64,000 nucleotides of DNA from Montifringilla adamsi (GCA_017590115.1 JAGGNK010006448.1:9286099-9350098), one strand, 5' to 3'. Counted from the stretch's first letter, positions 51,040 through 63,337 are shown. Translations and numbers: made by a program. The notes: generated by a model not told the origin, from the letters alone.

Positions 51040-51715
51040 AGAGATTTTGGAATACTGCATGAGAAGGTGACTTGTGCCCAAGAAAACCCAAATAATGAGT
51101 TACCAGAAAATGAAAAAGGCTATGCTCTATTTACTGATGGATCCTGAGATGAAAAGCTGCTGTGTGGAGTCCCACACAACAGTTGTTGGGGCTGCTGAAG
51201 AAAAAAGCAAGTCAAGCCAATCTGCTGAAGAGAAAGCCATCCAACTAGCCCCAGAGATTGTTGAATGAGTAAAGTGGCCTGTACTCTATCTCTACACTGA
51301 CTTCTGGATGGTGGCTAATGCCCTGTGGGGGTGGCTGCAGCAATGGAAGAGCAATTGGCAACGCAGGGATGAACCCCTCTGGGCTTCTGCATGATGGCAG
51401 GACATCGCTGCACAGGTAGAAAACATGACTCTGAAGGTATGCTCATATGCCCAGACTCTGATGTTCACATGCCCAAAAGTCGTGTACTGAAAACCATCAA
51501 AACAGGCAGATAAGGCTGCCAAAATTGAGATAGCTCAGGTGGACTGGGACTGGGAGTGGAAGGCCCCATGGGCCCATGGAATATCAGGACATCTAGGAAG
51601 AGATGCAATACACAGGTGGGCTTGTGACTGAAGGGTAGACCTGATCATGAAGGTTATCAAAGAGGTCATTCATGAATGTGAGACATGTTGAAAACAAGTG
51701 AGCCACATAAGTAAA
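51040..51715 (+). pseudogene. decayed ERVL pol: RNase H and integrase zinc-finger region
   Basis: Translated in pieces, this is the C-terminal half of an endogenous retrovirus polymerase. The RNase H active-site motif TDGS is at 51133-51144 with a TGA directly after it. The frame then shifts, and the second RNase H acidic motif appears as YTDFW at about 51293-51307, after a TGA at 51266-51268. A further TGA interrupts about 51392. In the integrase N-terminal zinc finger the histidine side (GHLGRDA from 51587) and the cysteine side (HECETC, 51671-51688) are both readable, with a TGA between them. The gene is non-functional, with several stops and at least one frameshift. Upstream reverse transcriptase and the integrase catalytic core are not seen. 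Confidence 0.85.
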
Positions 51716-52053
51716 ATCTCCTTGGAATCTCAGATATAAAATCTAAGGAAAAGGAGCAGGAAGAGATCCTGTCATTCATTGTTTACAATGCTTGCCTTCC
51801 AGAGAAACTGCTACAGGTGTTGAAGCCCTGCTTCCTGGGAAGGTGCTGAACATCACTTGCTGATGGGAAGTAGAGAAGAAACTTTTTTTATTTCTCTGCT
51901 TGTGAGGGTGTAAACTTTCACATTTGCTTTTGTAAATGCCTTACCTGAACCTACGAGCCATTTTCCACCTTATTTTCTCTCCCTGGTCCTGCTGGGAAGT
52001 GGAATGATAGAGCAGCTTGGGCACCTGGCATGCAGCCAGGTCAACCCACCACA
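51716..52053 (+). mobile_element. 3' LTR of the decayed ERVL copy (partial)
   Basis: The region following the pol relic carries LTR blocks: CCAGAGAAACTGCTACAGG (51800 onward), GCTGATGGGAAGTAGAGAAG with a degenerate polyadenylation signal (51861 onward), and the U5 end GCCAGGTCAACCCACCACA finishing at 52053. The start is uncertain because integrase core and env-side sequence are missing and the join may lie anywhere from about 51716 to 51770. With the pol piece in the same orientation it marks the 3' end of a provirus whose 5' part is lost. Its middle blocks differ from the 46.2-kb LTR, so the two are not a pair. Confidence 0.75.
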
Positions 52054-54247
52054 ACATCTAAGGTCTTAAATCTTGTCTAGGACCACAAAATAGATCTCAT
52101 TTTATCTGTACCTATCATAAAACTTAGTCTTTGTTATACGTAATATACTTTCTTCAGGAAAAGTGACAAGAGGTCACAGACTTCCTCGGGTTTTTAAATA
52201 CAAAAAGGATTACAGTGAAGAGTGATCTCTGAAGAAAGCACTTTTTTCGTTATTTTATATACTTTTGTAACATCTTCATTAACTAAGGGAATATAAAAAC
52301 TAAATATTTATTAAGGTATTTGTTAACATCAGAAAGAATTTTGAATGTCAGCAGGTTTAACCTGCAATATTTATTCCAGTCACCTATAAACTGCAACTAT
52401 CAGGCTCTTGCAGAAACGGAAGAAAATCACTAAAGCAGTTTCACAGGTAGCGTAAAGAAATATTCTTTCATCTCACTCTCTTGGCCAGTATTACTAGAAA
52501 AATGCTCCTCCAAAAACATGACATGAGTAATAAAATCACAGTTAAGAACAAATGAATAAATGCATGCTGTATCTTTGAGGGAGAGCTTTTTGTAATAAAA
52601 ATAAAAAAAAGATATTGCTCTGAGAGAATTCCAGCTGCATCTTGAACCTGTGTTAAGTGACCTGTAACTAAGCTCTGACATATTGTAATTTCAAATTGAG
52701 ATATATATATTCATTTTGTTAGGTACATATATGTTTATTTATATAAAATTTTCTCCTTTTTTTCTACTTCACATTAAAAAGGACTGTTATTTCTCAGCTG
52801 AAGAATTATATGGCAATCAACAAATATTCCAGAACCTTTCTTTGGTACTCCAAAGACCTTTCTATTGGATCTTTTATAATTATTCATTTTTATTGCTACA
52901 AGACAGCAGGATCTCGAAATGGGAAACTTCACACTATGAAACTAACTGAAAAGCAATCAACACAGGTAGAATTAGCTCCTTGTTAGTTCATTTATTTCTA
53001 ACACATTTCCAATCTGAATAGGGAAATTAAGTTAAAAGAAATTTTCCTATGCAGCTTTTAAAAAGCTTTCGATTTAACAGATTGTGCTTCATTGTATTGT
53101 TACCTCAACAAAACTTGTACTCATTTCAAACAGGACTGTAAAATGGAGGCAGAAAATAAAAGCCCAATATGATGCCAAAGTCCATAATTAGAGGGCTTAT
53201 ATATGTGTAAGAAAAACACTGCGAGTCATTTAAAGAAAAATATTAAGATGGTCTGGGTTTCTGCGGAGTTCAACCTTTCTGGGACTTTCATGTTTATAGA
53301 TAAAAAAATATCTTACCTAATCATACTTTGTCCAGTTCAGATTCTTGCGAGCTTGTCAATGTCATTTCATCCCAAACCAAATTTCATTTATAAGCTCATC
53401 TGTCATATAAATAAAAGGTCATGTCTTGGTTTGCAGCAAGAAATTGCTTATAATTTAAAAGGAATTTTCCAGATCCAGTGGGAGACTAATGCTGCATTCT
53501 GAAGAGAGGAAAGTTCATTACTAATTGTGTTGCTCATGGTTGTTCCACAAAATTAAAAAATACAACACAGAGCTGGAATTAGGCAGACAAGTTTTTTCTA
53601 TGTTTTATTTACCAGCGCTGTGCTTTACAATTTGAGTACCCACATAAGTTGTTGACAATTGCACAGAAGGTCTTTTTATATGCGTTTAACCATAGCCTTG
53701 GAGTTTTTCACCTTAACAGATGTACAGGAGAAAAATGGAATAAAGAAAGTTGCATGGGGCACTCAATACAGATAACAAATTTGGATGGTCAGCAGCTATG
53801 TGAGGTATGTCAAACTTCTGTACTGAACTGCACTTCATTGAAATCATATGCATAAATGTTTCACCTCAACTGGTAATGCCTATTAGAGCAGGATCAATAA
53901 TTTTGTGTACCGTAAGCATAATCAACATCTTATAAAAATAGGTGCTTGTTAAAGGAAAAGAAAATGAGAAAAATATTTCACTTTATTAATTCAGAAAGGA
54001 ACATAATTTTAAAGATGAAGCAAACAAAAATGCTGCTCTAAAAAAGTATGTTGGTGCTTTTGAGCCTCCTCTATCTGTTTTTCACTAAAAGTAAAAAAAA
54101 CAAACAAAAAAACAAAAAAACAAAAAAAAAAAAAAAACCACCAAAATCACTACTAACTGAGTTCCATAAACTTTTCTCCAACATTTTCATTGGTTTTATT
54201 TTTTTAAAGATTATTTAAATAATGATTGTTATTAGAAAAGACTGAAG
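52054..54247. other. AT-rich non-coding sequence
   Basis: Frames up to 99 codons (53203-53502) without a recognised domain. A poly-A/CAAA tract lies at 54093-54137. Confidence 0.45.
54093..54137. repeat. A-rich (CAAAA)n tract
   Basis: Runs of A separated by single C, ending in A16. Confidence 0.9.
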
Positions 54248-54440
54248 ACTAGGTAAGGGTCCAACAAGGGAAACATCACCCCTGTTCTTAAAAAGGTGAT
54301 AAAGGAAGGTACAAATAATTGCAAACTGGTTAGCATCCCATCTCTCCCTGGGAAAATCACAGAGCAGAATCTCATGGAAACAGTGTTGAGAAAACACGTA
54401 CAAGAAATAGAGGCAGAATGGCTTTTCTGAGGCCAAATGT
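54248..54440 (+). mobile_element. orphan CR1 LINE reverse-transcriptase fragment
   Basis: The segment aligns by eye with the same part of CR1 ORF2 seen at 35.3 kb: CACCCCTGTTCTTAAAAAGG, a GATAAAGGAAGG block, CTGGTTAGCATCCCATCTC, CCTGGGAAAATCACAGAGC and CATGGAAACAGTGTTGAGA. It has no CR1 3' end attached downstream, which is unusual because CR1 insertions normally keep the 3' end. The minus-strand frames through it (54520-54215, 54453-54232) are antisense shadows. The element is dead. Confidence 0.8.
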
Positions 54441-55613
54441 AAAAGAGCCTCACAAGAGAAAAACATCAGAATATAGTGAGCAACTGAATACTCTAGCCTA
54501 TCACTTTGATTTTGATACATTCAGGCTCTAGTTCAACTGATTTAACTTAATATAAAGACCTCAAGAGTAAAGAAAACTTTTGTTTATATATTTTATCTAG
54601 AGTCATTGTATAATACTTTTCTGGAATGAGGAAGGTTAAGTATCCTCAAATCACTAAAACTTGTTGTAAAATCATGGCACCATTCCAAAGATTATATTAC
54701 CATGTTGTAGTTATGTCAGTCATTAAGATGGAAAGTGTCTGCTCTTACTGTTAGCTTTTGCTAACACTTGAACCATTTAGAGTCGGGTTTTTCATTCAAT
54801 TGTGGGTTGACAATCATTATTGATGAAAATGTATAAACTGCCAGCTCAAGCTGTTAAGTCATGAGTAATGTTTCAAACCTTGAAGGATTAGTTATTATGA
54901 AGAGGGAAGGCACAAAACAGGAGGCACATCTATCTAGGCAAATGAGAATTACTGCAGTTCCCAGTATAATTCAGAAAGGTTTTTGAGCTTGTTCAACTTG
55001 TGAATGGCCAATTACAGCTCTAGAGGCATTCAGTGATGGGTTGGGTTTTTGGAAGACCTATTTGCATGATCCCTGGCTGAGGAAAACAGCAGATTGTGTC
55101 CTTCCTGAATTATTTCTGCAGTGTGAACATTCACTTTGAAAACAGAGATAATCAGCACTTTCCCCAGAGAGTTTCCCCAAAAGAGGTATAAACCATTTTA
55201 TTCACACCTTGTACGATTTCAAACTGAGCTTTTATAATTTTTTACTGTCAAGTTTGAATTAAAGATGAAAAAATGTATTCCATATTTTGCCAAAATTATG
55301 ACTGACTTTAGTAATTAATCTGTTGATTTTTTATTTTCTCATCTCATCTGTCTTTTTGATTTATTAAACTGTGACTAGTAAAAATAGAATAAATTTATAA
55401 AATGTCAAAAGCTTTTAAATAAGATCATTCAGGTAAGCTCAAAATAATTTATTTATTTAATTCTTAGTACTTAAGAAAGGGTAATTATTCTTTTTTTTTT
55501 AATTTAAAAGTGTCCAGTTCCTGTGAAGTTGTTATTCTACTTCTCATGCTTGTCAGCATAGATGATTTAGACTTCCCAGGGTTCATGTGCATAGACTAGT
55601 CTTCACTCCTACC
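54441..55613. other. AT-rich non-coding sequence
   Basis: No gene, RNA or transposon recognised between the two CR1 fragments. Confidence 0.45.
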
Positions 55614-55850
55614 TCGGAATCATTCTATGGTTGAGGTTGGACAGGACCTCTGGAGGTCATCTAATTAAATCCTCCTGCTCAAAGCAGGCAGCTAGAGCAG
55701 GCTGTCCAGGATTATGTCCAGTTGAGTTTTTAATATCTCCAAGGATGGAGGCTCCACAGACTCTATGAACAATCTGCTCCAGGGTTTCATGGCCCTCACA
55801 GTGAAAAAATTTTCTTATGCTTAAATGGAGTGTGATGAATTTCACTAATG
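55614..55850 (-). mobile_element. CR1 LINE 3' end fragment, reverse orientation
   Basis: The plus strand is the complement of a CR1 3' end: GGAATCATTCTATGGTTGAG, GACAGGACCTCTGGAGGTC, ATCTAATTAAATCCTCCTGC, GCAGGCAGCTAGAGCAGG, TCCAAGGATGGAGGCTCCAC and CAATCTGCTCCAGGGTTTC. The 3' terminus is at the left. About 235 bp remains and there is no reading frame. Confidence 0.93.
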
Positions 55851-58800
55851 CTCAGTGTGGTGAGTTAACTGACATTGTCTCACACATTCTGACCAAGCCC
55901 CTCTCACTCCTGCTCAGCAGGATGGAGAGAAAAGAATATTTTAAATCTCATGGGATCAGATAAGGACAGGGAAATCCCTGACCTTTACAATTGTCATCAC
56001 CAGCTGCAAAACCAGTTCAGTGTAAAGGATCCATCCACTCATCCACAATCCTTTCCCCTGTGCCAGAAAGATTCAGAATACAAACATTGCATTAACAAAA
56101 AAAGCACCAGTAAAATGAAGGCAGTAGATGTTCTAATTTGAGTGACAAAGCTGCAAGTCTCATTTCAAATAGAAAGGCTTTTGAACTTGGCTGTTGTAAA
56201 TCAGAATCTGCCCCATGAAGTAATAAAGAAAACAAACTAGAAGTTCCATTTTCCTCTATTCTCAGTCCTTTGTTCTATTTTTTTTTTCCTTGGACTGTAA
56301 ACTTCTTATTGATTTTTTTCACTATCTGCACCACTCATTCAATAAGCTTATCACCAAACAAGGCCCTAAAAGATGCTCACAGCAAAAGAGAAAGTGCGAT
56401 ATCTATTCTCCCTCAGTAATGACTAAATTCTCCTTAGTTACAGAGGAGCCCTTACGGAAAAAAATCCAACTCCAGCAAAAAATTAGAACATGGAGTCAAG
56501 CATCATATTTACCAGCATGAGCACATAGGAAGATCTGGTCAAAGGACAAAGGAAACTATTTGCTGGGATGCATCCTTGAAGACAATAGTTAGATAGTTAA
56601 GGTTCACTGCTTCTCCCATATGTTTAAAATCTGGAAATGCAGGCGTGGGTAGATTCTTTATGGAATGAGATACGCTTGAGTCATCTCTTTATAACTTAAA
56701 ACAGAAAAAGCAACGACAGGCCAAGATTTTCTTGCAGGAATCCTCTAGTATCATTGTAGAAGAGGTGAGGTACTGTTTTCTATGGAAAATTAAATAAATA
56801 AACACACCAAAAACCCCCAAAATCAACTCTCAGACAGTCCCATAATCCTACAAGGATCCAGGGGTCTTTTTGCCTCCACACAGGCACTCATAATGTCTCT
56901 GTGATGTTCTTTGATTTAGACTTCTTTTGTTCTTTCTGCATAGTCCCATTCTTTATGTTTTCAGAGTATCACTGTATATTTCAAACAACATAAAGATACG
57001 CTTTCAAAATCCATGGTATCTTAAAATATTTTTATAAATATAACATTAAAAGTAACAAGATGCCAAAGTTTATCTCTTTGATCACTTTTATATATATGAC
57101 AACAGCACAGAAAATGAGTTATCTGTGTTACTTGAAAATTGACTCAGTTTACCTACTTTAAAAAATGTGATTTGACTGAAAGGGGTTGTACAAAAAGAAA
57201 CAAGCCAGAAATCATGTCAGACAGAAAAACCCAGAGGCCCAAGAAACCTTAAGAGATGAAAAGGGTGAAAGTTCCTTATTTGTGTTTTAGTATTAGGGCA
57301 AACGTCTCTGAGATGTGTACATTGTGAGTATAGCCCTATCTCACTGGCTGTACTCGTTTGGGTGAATAAATGGTGCATCCATTTAGAATTAACTAATCTG
57401 AATAACTTTTAATCAGCTCACAGGATTCAGGAAAGAGGTGTCTTAAAGATGATAATTATCATTAGTAGGCAGATACGGCATTATGTGAGAAAATGGAGGA
57501 GGGCAATGATACCTGACAGTCTTTCTATTTAACTCTGACAGAAGAGCAAAATTATTTGGTTTGCAGAGATATGCTCCAGATTCAACTCATCTACAAAATA
57601 TACAGGAAAAGATTTGAAACTTGGAGGTAGAGTTCAGGGGGACTAGGGAGTATTCATACACTTAGCTTTCCTGTAGGTCATTACATGAACTGAAAAAATG
57701 TCTTATTTTTCCCTGTTTCTAAAAAGTCTTATAACTCTAAGAATTTCTTCTTTAGTACACTTGAAAAAAAGGTCTCTCATGTACAGAAAAGCTTTCTATG
57801 CAGCTCTTTTTAGGTATCTCTTTACTGTTATTAGCCTCTGTGTTCAACAAAGCACTGATTCATCAGCAAGCCTTCTAGAAGTAAACATTTTGTGATTTGT
57901 CTATGTAGGATTTCTTACAAGATTAATTCTAGCTTCTTCTAGTGACCATTCCTTTGGTTTCTGGAACCTATCCTTAACTACAGATACTATTTTATTTTAA
58001 AAAATTAATACTCTGAAAAAATGTTTCTCATTTATTTCCAGAAGTTGAATGAAAACTGACATTTTTAATGTCTATTTGAGAGTTAAATGTGAAATTCTTT
58101 TTTATATATTTATTCTGAGATACCTTTCAGTTTTTACCTTTGATACAAATAGTTTAGACTTACTTACTTATATGAGCAAACATTAAAAATAAAAAGAAAA
58201 TACATTAATTATTAATCTGGACAGAAAATTAAAACAGTGAGGTTTTCAGACAGGGTTTTCTACAGAATTATAATTGCATTTTTTTATAATATTCTACTGA
58301 TATGCTTCATATCAGAGACCCCAATTATTTAAAAATACTGCAATAAGTTCTGTCTTGATGTTGTAGAGACAACCCCACAGACAGGAAGCTAACAATGCAG
58401 AGCTCAGAAGTACCTCTGCTGAGGTAATCATTACTATACCTCCTACTGGCTTTCACAACTTCAAAGGAAAATCTGGTCAATTATTTCCTAATGGGTGGGC
58501 ATGGAAATCTGAAGAGTTATAGACATGTAACCCCTCCATTACAGTATTGAGCCAAGTTTGACAAGTCTATTGCCAAAGGAAGAGTGAATCAGATAGAGTC
58601 AGCACAGAAGGTTTAGGTCTTGATGTTAAGATTTTTTGATGTCCAGAAGCACCAGCTGAATGACATAAACTTTTCATATGAAGAATAATTTTCAATGTCT
58701 TTGGAGGAAAAAAAAAATGTCTTTTATCCTGGCTAGCAAGGTAAACGCTGGACTAATTTATACTAGGAATTTGCAGCTCTCAAGTGTCCCAGGATGCTCA

Positions 58801-60480
58801 CACTTGAACAAAGATTTGTACAGTATCAGTTAAATTATCAAGGAAAAAAAAACCCTAAAAACAGGGAAATGAAGTAAAGTCAGTATTATTATAATCTTAT
58901 AAATTTCTAATAATTATGCTTCTGATAACATAATATTAATTTGTAATGCTGAACTGTCTAAAATCTCTCTAAGGAGTGATGAAAGTCCAAGTCTGTTGTG
59001 TCAGGAACAGTGCAAATTTAAAACAAGATACAGTCATCACTTCAGAGATCTTTCCACTACAAAAATTGAATCAATAATCTTTAATCCACTCATCTCACCT
59101 TAATAATTCTGTTGAAAACACAGTAAGAGGAGCTATGCACTTAGCAGAATTACACCAGCTGAGCTAAATTATCCTGTGGCATGCCAATCATTTTCTCCCA
59201 ACAAAGAAAAAACCCACTGCTGAAATGTCACCTGTGATCCAGGAAACCGCTATCAAAAAATGAGGCACTGAATAGAATACATTGCAGAGGATAGAAGAAA
59301 ACACAGGAATGTCATAGGAAACACAGATGAATGTCACCAGAGATCATCACCTCCACCTGTCCTGCTGAACTTTCCTCTTTCACCAATTTTAGCCTTGGAT
59401 AACTTTTTATATTTCCCGCTGGACTTAAAAGAGATCCAGCTGATGTTAAAAGGCAAATCTGAATTCTTTGGTTACTTGAAAGTCCTAAAGTGGAATGGTT
59501 GCATTAGGTTTAAGGCAGCTGAAAACTTTGTTTTCACTGGCCATTTCAGTAGGACACATTTTCACAGTGAGTACTTTTAAATTCATCAACAACAAAGTGA
59601 TAGTAATATGAGTTACTTCTTGATATGATCTTTTTCAGATTACTTGAGATCTTCCCTGAAGAAAATAGCCACTAAATAATATATCTTCTTTCCCAGGACA
59701 AACCACCATCACATCTCAGATTATTTGATATTAATTATCTCTCCTAATTTTCTGTATGTAATTAAAACAGTGGCATAGAACACAGTAATAAAACATGCTA
59801 ATAGCATTTTACTTCCTCTGGATTTTTTACTTCACTCTAAGATTTTACTTAGACAAGCTGGAAACCTCTCAGATTCACAGGAATAGATCAATCCCATGAT
59901 TTTTAAGAAGGTTATAACTTATGTGCAGATTTCATTTAGATTGACAGGAGTTTTTTCAGTGACCTTAAAGCAAAACAGAATCTACCGAGGAGTAGATTAT
60001 GCAGGTTTGCAAGATGGACTATACACTTTCAACACACATAAAATAGCATTATTTTGGAGAAATTCTTCAAAACTAGAGTGTGTATAGTCTGGGAATGCAT
60101 TTGCTTTTCCAGAGAGAAGCAGTGGCAAAGACAGTTAATACACGGCCAATTATTTAAATCTAGGCTGAGTCCATGACTGCCCATTATTCTTGTGATGGTC
60201 TACCCTTAATTCTATTTATCTGAATAGTTCAACGGACTTTAAACATTTTGAATAACCAGAAATAGGTTTCATGGATTTTCAGTCCACAAGTAATGACTGG
60301 ACACAGCTTTGATCTTTCCTTAATAGTAGATCACTAATTTTCCTCTACTTAATTCCAGTCTTAATAATCTGCCTTCATTATATCACCTCCTTGGAAGTTC
60401 ATTCTAATATTCTTATACTCTTGCAAGGAAAATCTTCTGCTGATCATTTCCTTTGGATTTTCCCAGTCATCTGCAACACG
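55851..60480. other. AT-rich non-coding sequence
   Basis: About 4.6 kb with frames up to 76 codons and no recognisable domain, RNA gene or transposon. Confidence 0.45.
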
Positions 60481-61015
60481 AAATTTCAGGCTACGGGCTA
60501 TCTTCCTTCATGTGCCGGGATGAAGAGTGCCAAGCGCGGCACCCATGGTCAGCACCGCTGCAGTCATAAAAGGCAAAGCTGTGCCTGAGTGTGTGGGCTG
60601 CCTCCAACACGAGCTCTGCAGTCCCTCCGAGGGTTAACTGAAGCCGGAGGAGCACAATTTAGCTCAATGAAATTGTGGGTGTGCTCATTTCCTGGTGCTG
60701 AGCATCCTCACTTGGGCTGTTTCAGTGAGCACAAGGCTGCATTCGGGGTGTCTTGTGATCAGAGCAGCTCTGGAGAGGTCAAACCCCCTGCTGCAGTGTC
60801 AGCCTTTGAAACTGCAAAGCGCAAAGGAAGCCGCCGGGAGTTGGGCCCCTCCTGGGGGGCAGGCGGCAAAATGGACTTTGCTGTGTTTGATTATTGTGTC
60901 CTTTGTTCTCCTCTTAGTGGGCCTGGTCCTACCCACCTTCCCAGAGAAAACTAGCCTGATTTCCAAGAATTTTTTGCTTTTCAGGACCAACAGGTTTGGG
61001 CTTAGGTTTTCTTAG
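60481..61015 (+). other. CpG-containing GC-rich island with overlapping open frames; possible promoter or exon
   Basis: By eye about 14 CpGs fall between 60479 and 60872, far above the surrounding density. A TATA-like CATAAAAGG sits at 60567-60575. Two plus frames overlap: 60589-60954 (121 codons) and 60695-61015 (106 codons). The second contains a strongly hydrophobic run (LLCLIIVSFVLLLVGLVLPT) that could be a membrane segment; the first has no recognised motif. I do not recognise either product and see no confirmed splice sites. A first exon, an enhancer, a non-coding RNA promoter or an old GC-rich repeat are all possible. Confidence 0.25.
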
Positions 61016-62528
61016 TGGAGTGGAAAAAAGGGATCTTGATCTGTTTTCTGTATCAAAATGTAGTTTCATTTTATTATCCTTGAGGATACATTAGGACAGT
61101 ACTTAAAGAAGAAGTAGAATTATCAAAAATTAATCAAAATTGTTTGGATAGTGAGTAAATTCATTACTTTCATAGAGTGTATATATTTTATAAAACAGAA
61201 TACACACTGACATGCTAGGAAACCTTAATGACCCATGAATATATCTGCGTGATGGTATTTGAACTCATTTTAATTTTTTAAGTTGATTTAACTACCATTA
61301 ACTGGAGTTAAGTTTTCTGTTACCTTTGTAAGAAACCACAATAAACACTGCTGATGTGACAAGCCCTACACTAACTTTAACCTGGTATTTTAGAAAGGGT
61401 AGTCTTGCAGCAAACTAACAAAGTGAAAAATTGTAAACCCTACTTGCATGAATTATTTAACGACAGGCATTTACAAAGCCTATTGCAAAATTACTGTTGA
61501 TTTGCTGAAAAACCTGAGGAGTTTCACTACTTAGAGTGAATTTCTAAAAATGTCTGTATTTCTCATGGGGGAAAAAATGTACAGAGGGAAGAGAAGGTCA
61601 TCTTAAAGTAGATTTGAAAGTGTTTTAACTGAAAAAAGAGACGGTTTGCTTTGTGCCTGGAAATTAAGTACCAGTACAATAGTTTTTGTATTCATAAATG
61701 TAAAGCAAAGAGATTGATACTAACATTAATGTAATTCAGAAGAGGCAGCATTAATAAAAATAAGAATTAAAAAATGGAAATATATTCTATCTAAACTCAT
61801 TAATAATAAGACTTTCTTTTACAATTCTCCCTTAGAAAATATTAAGAGAGTAATTCACATCCCTAACTGGGAAGAACTATATACGGAAAACAAGGCAGAA
61901 ATACAAATGGAAATGTACAGCTCGTGTGGAGGGAGTGCCAGAGGATAAATAGCATATTTGGGGACTCTTTTGGCCCTGGAACCTCTCTAGCATGAAGGAA
62001 AAAGCAAGGGATGGGACACCCAAGGAAGTCAGCAATGTCACAGCCTTTTTGTCTTTGGCCCCCCAAATGGAAAATTTTCAAAGTCAGCCTCCATTGCAAA
62101 TCCTGTTTCCAAATCAATTTGAGAGGTTCACACTGTGAACAGAGGGACCCCAAGAGTGAGAGGCTTTAATCTGAGTCATAAGTGAGCCAACAGCAATATA
62201 GAGAGAAATTAACAATTGCGTAAAAATACTTTTGCTACTTTTTTTTTCAGCTGCCAAACCCTTAAAAATGACATTGCTTCTGACCTGAAGTAAAGGTACC
62301 TTGAAAGAGAACTCAGTCTTAGAATAGTACAGAAAAACCCCATTAGCAAAGTATGAGCAACTTGTTTGTGCATGAAAATTTGAAAGTAAAACTTCTGTGT
62401 GTTTGTTCATCACACATGCCCCTTTTACCAAATGAGAGAAGTAAGCATTTTCAGGAGGTGATGCATGTGATTTTAGACAGATATGTGAGAGATGTACTGC
62501 CTTGTAGAGCTGGCATTTTTCTCTCCAT
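61016..62528. other. AT-rich non-coding sequence
   Basis: Frames up to 105 codons (62431-62114, minus) with no recognised domain. Nothing else supported. Confidence 0.45.
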
Positions 62529-62571
62529 TGATCACCTAGGTGGTGATCACCTAGGTCACAAGGTGACCTAG
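62529..62571. repeat. compact cluster of direct and inverted repeats
   Basis: TGATCACCTAGGT occurs twice with a 15-bp period (62529-62541 and 62544-62556). An inverted repeat GATCACC / GGTGATC spans 62530-62548 with a 5-base loop. A second, CTAGGTCAC / GTGACCTAG, spans 62551-62571 with a 3-base loop. The second contains AGGTCA and TGACCT half-sites five bases apart, the half-site of many nuclear receptors. Confidence 0.9.
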
Positions 62572-62777
62572 CATGAACTAGATCAGGATTTGATGTCTGC
62601 TTTGTAGATAAGTTGAGAAAAATTGTTTTGCCCTTTTCTTTATGAAATAAAGTGTTCCGGTCCCTCCAATCACAGAGAAGTTACGAGAAATATTTTTTTC
62701 TTCAAGACCTCTATTTCCCTTTCTTGGAAATATTTTTAAACATCCATTTGATCTTTGGGAATCAAATCACATAAATT

Positions 62778-62779
<2 letters not shown>

Positions 62780-62838
<59 letters not shown>
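62780..62838. repeat. A59 homopolymer
   Basis: An uninterrupted run of 59 A following AAATTGC. The long Phe frame on the other strand (62936-62736) is an artefact. No retroposon body is recognisable upstream. Confidence 0.97.
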
Positions 62839-62842
<4 letters not shown>

Positions 62843-63337
62843 AAAGATAATTGAAAATAGAGAAACAGATTTCACCCAAACAAAATTTTCTCAGCACTAT
62901 CAAGAAACCTCTGCTTGTCTTTTTTGCCATAAGCATATTAACAGCTTTGAAAGACCAGCTAAGACAGCCCTAAAATATTGTATCCACTTCCCTCATTCAT
63001 TTGAGAAAATAAAGAATACTTACAATGATGTTGTGTTTTCATTTAAAAAAAAACTATATAAAAATATAAATTTATATTGAAGAGATCATTCAATTATAGC
63101 TATCACAGATTTACAATAATGATCCATTTTAAAATAAAAGTACGATTTATAAAGCAAGGAAATGTAAAATATGTGTGTCATAAATACTTTTTTCTTTTTT
63201 CTCTTAATATATTTGCTAAAATTATGGTGAAAAAGAGCCAAGGGTTTGGGGTTTTTTTTCCCATAATTTCCTGGAAAACCAGCTGTGGAAACTATGTCAA
63301 TAACCTCGGGTGAGTTTTGTTTGTTAGCAGAAAGAAG
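62839..63337. other. AT-rich non-coding sequence
   Basis: Between the A tract and the LTR. Two opposing frames (63077-63313 plus; 63409-63086 minus, 107 codons) lie here with no recognised domain. Confidence 0.45.

Noticed and set aside
46164..52053. The plus-strand LTR at 46.2 kb and the LTR end at 52.05 kb as the two ends of one 5.9-kb provirus
   Set aside because: The two LTRs share the terminal block but differ in their middle blocks. The flanks (GTAGA and ACATC) do not match. About 4 kb between them shows no gag or pol and holds a reverse-oriented CR1.
54215..54520. 101- and 73-codon minus-strand frames
   Set aside because: They are antisense to a CR1 reverse-transcriptase relic.
62736..62936. 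66-codon minus-strand frame with a long Phe run
   Set aside because: It is the translation of the A59 homopolymer.
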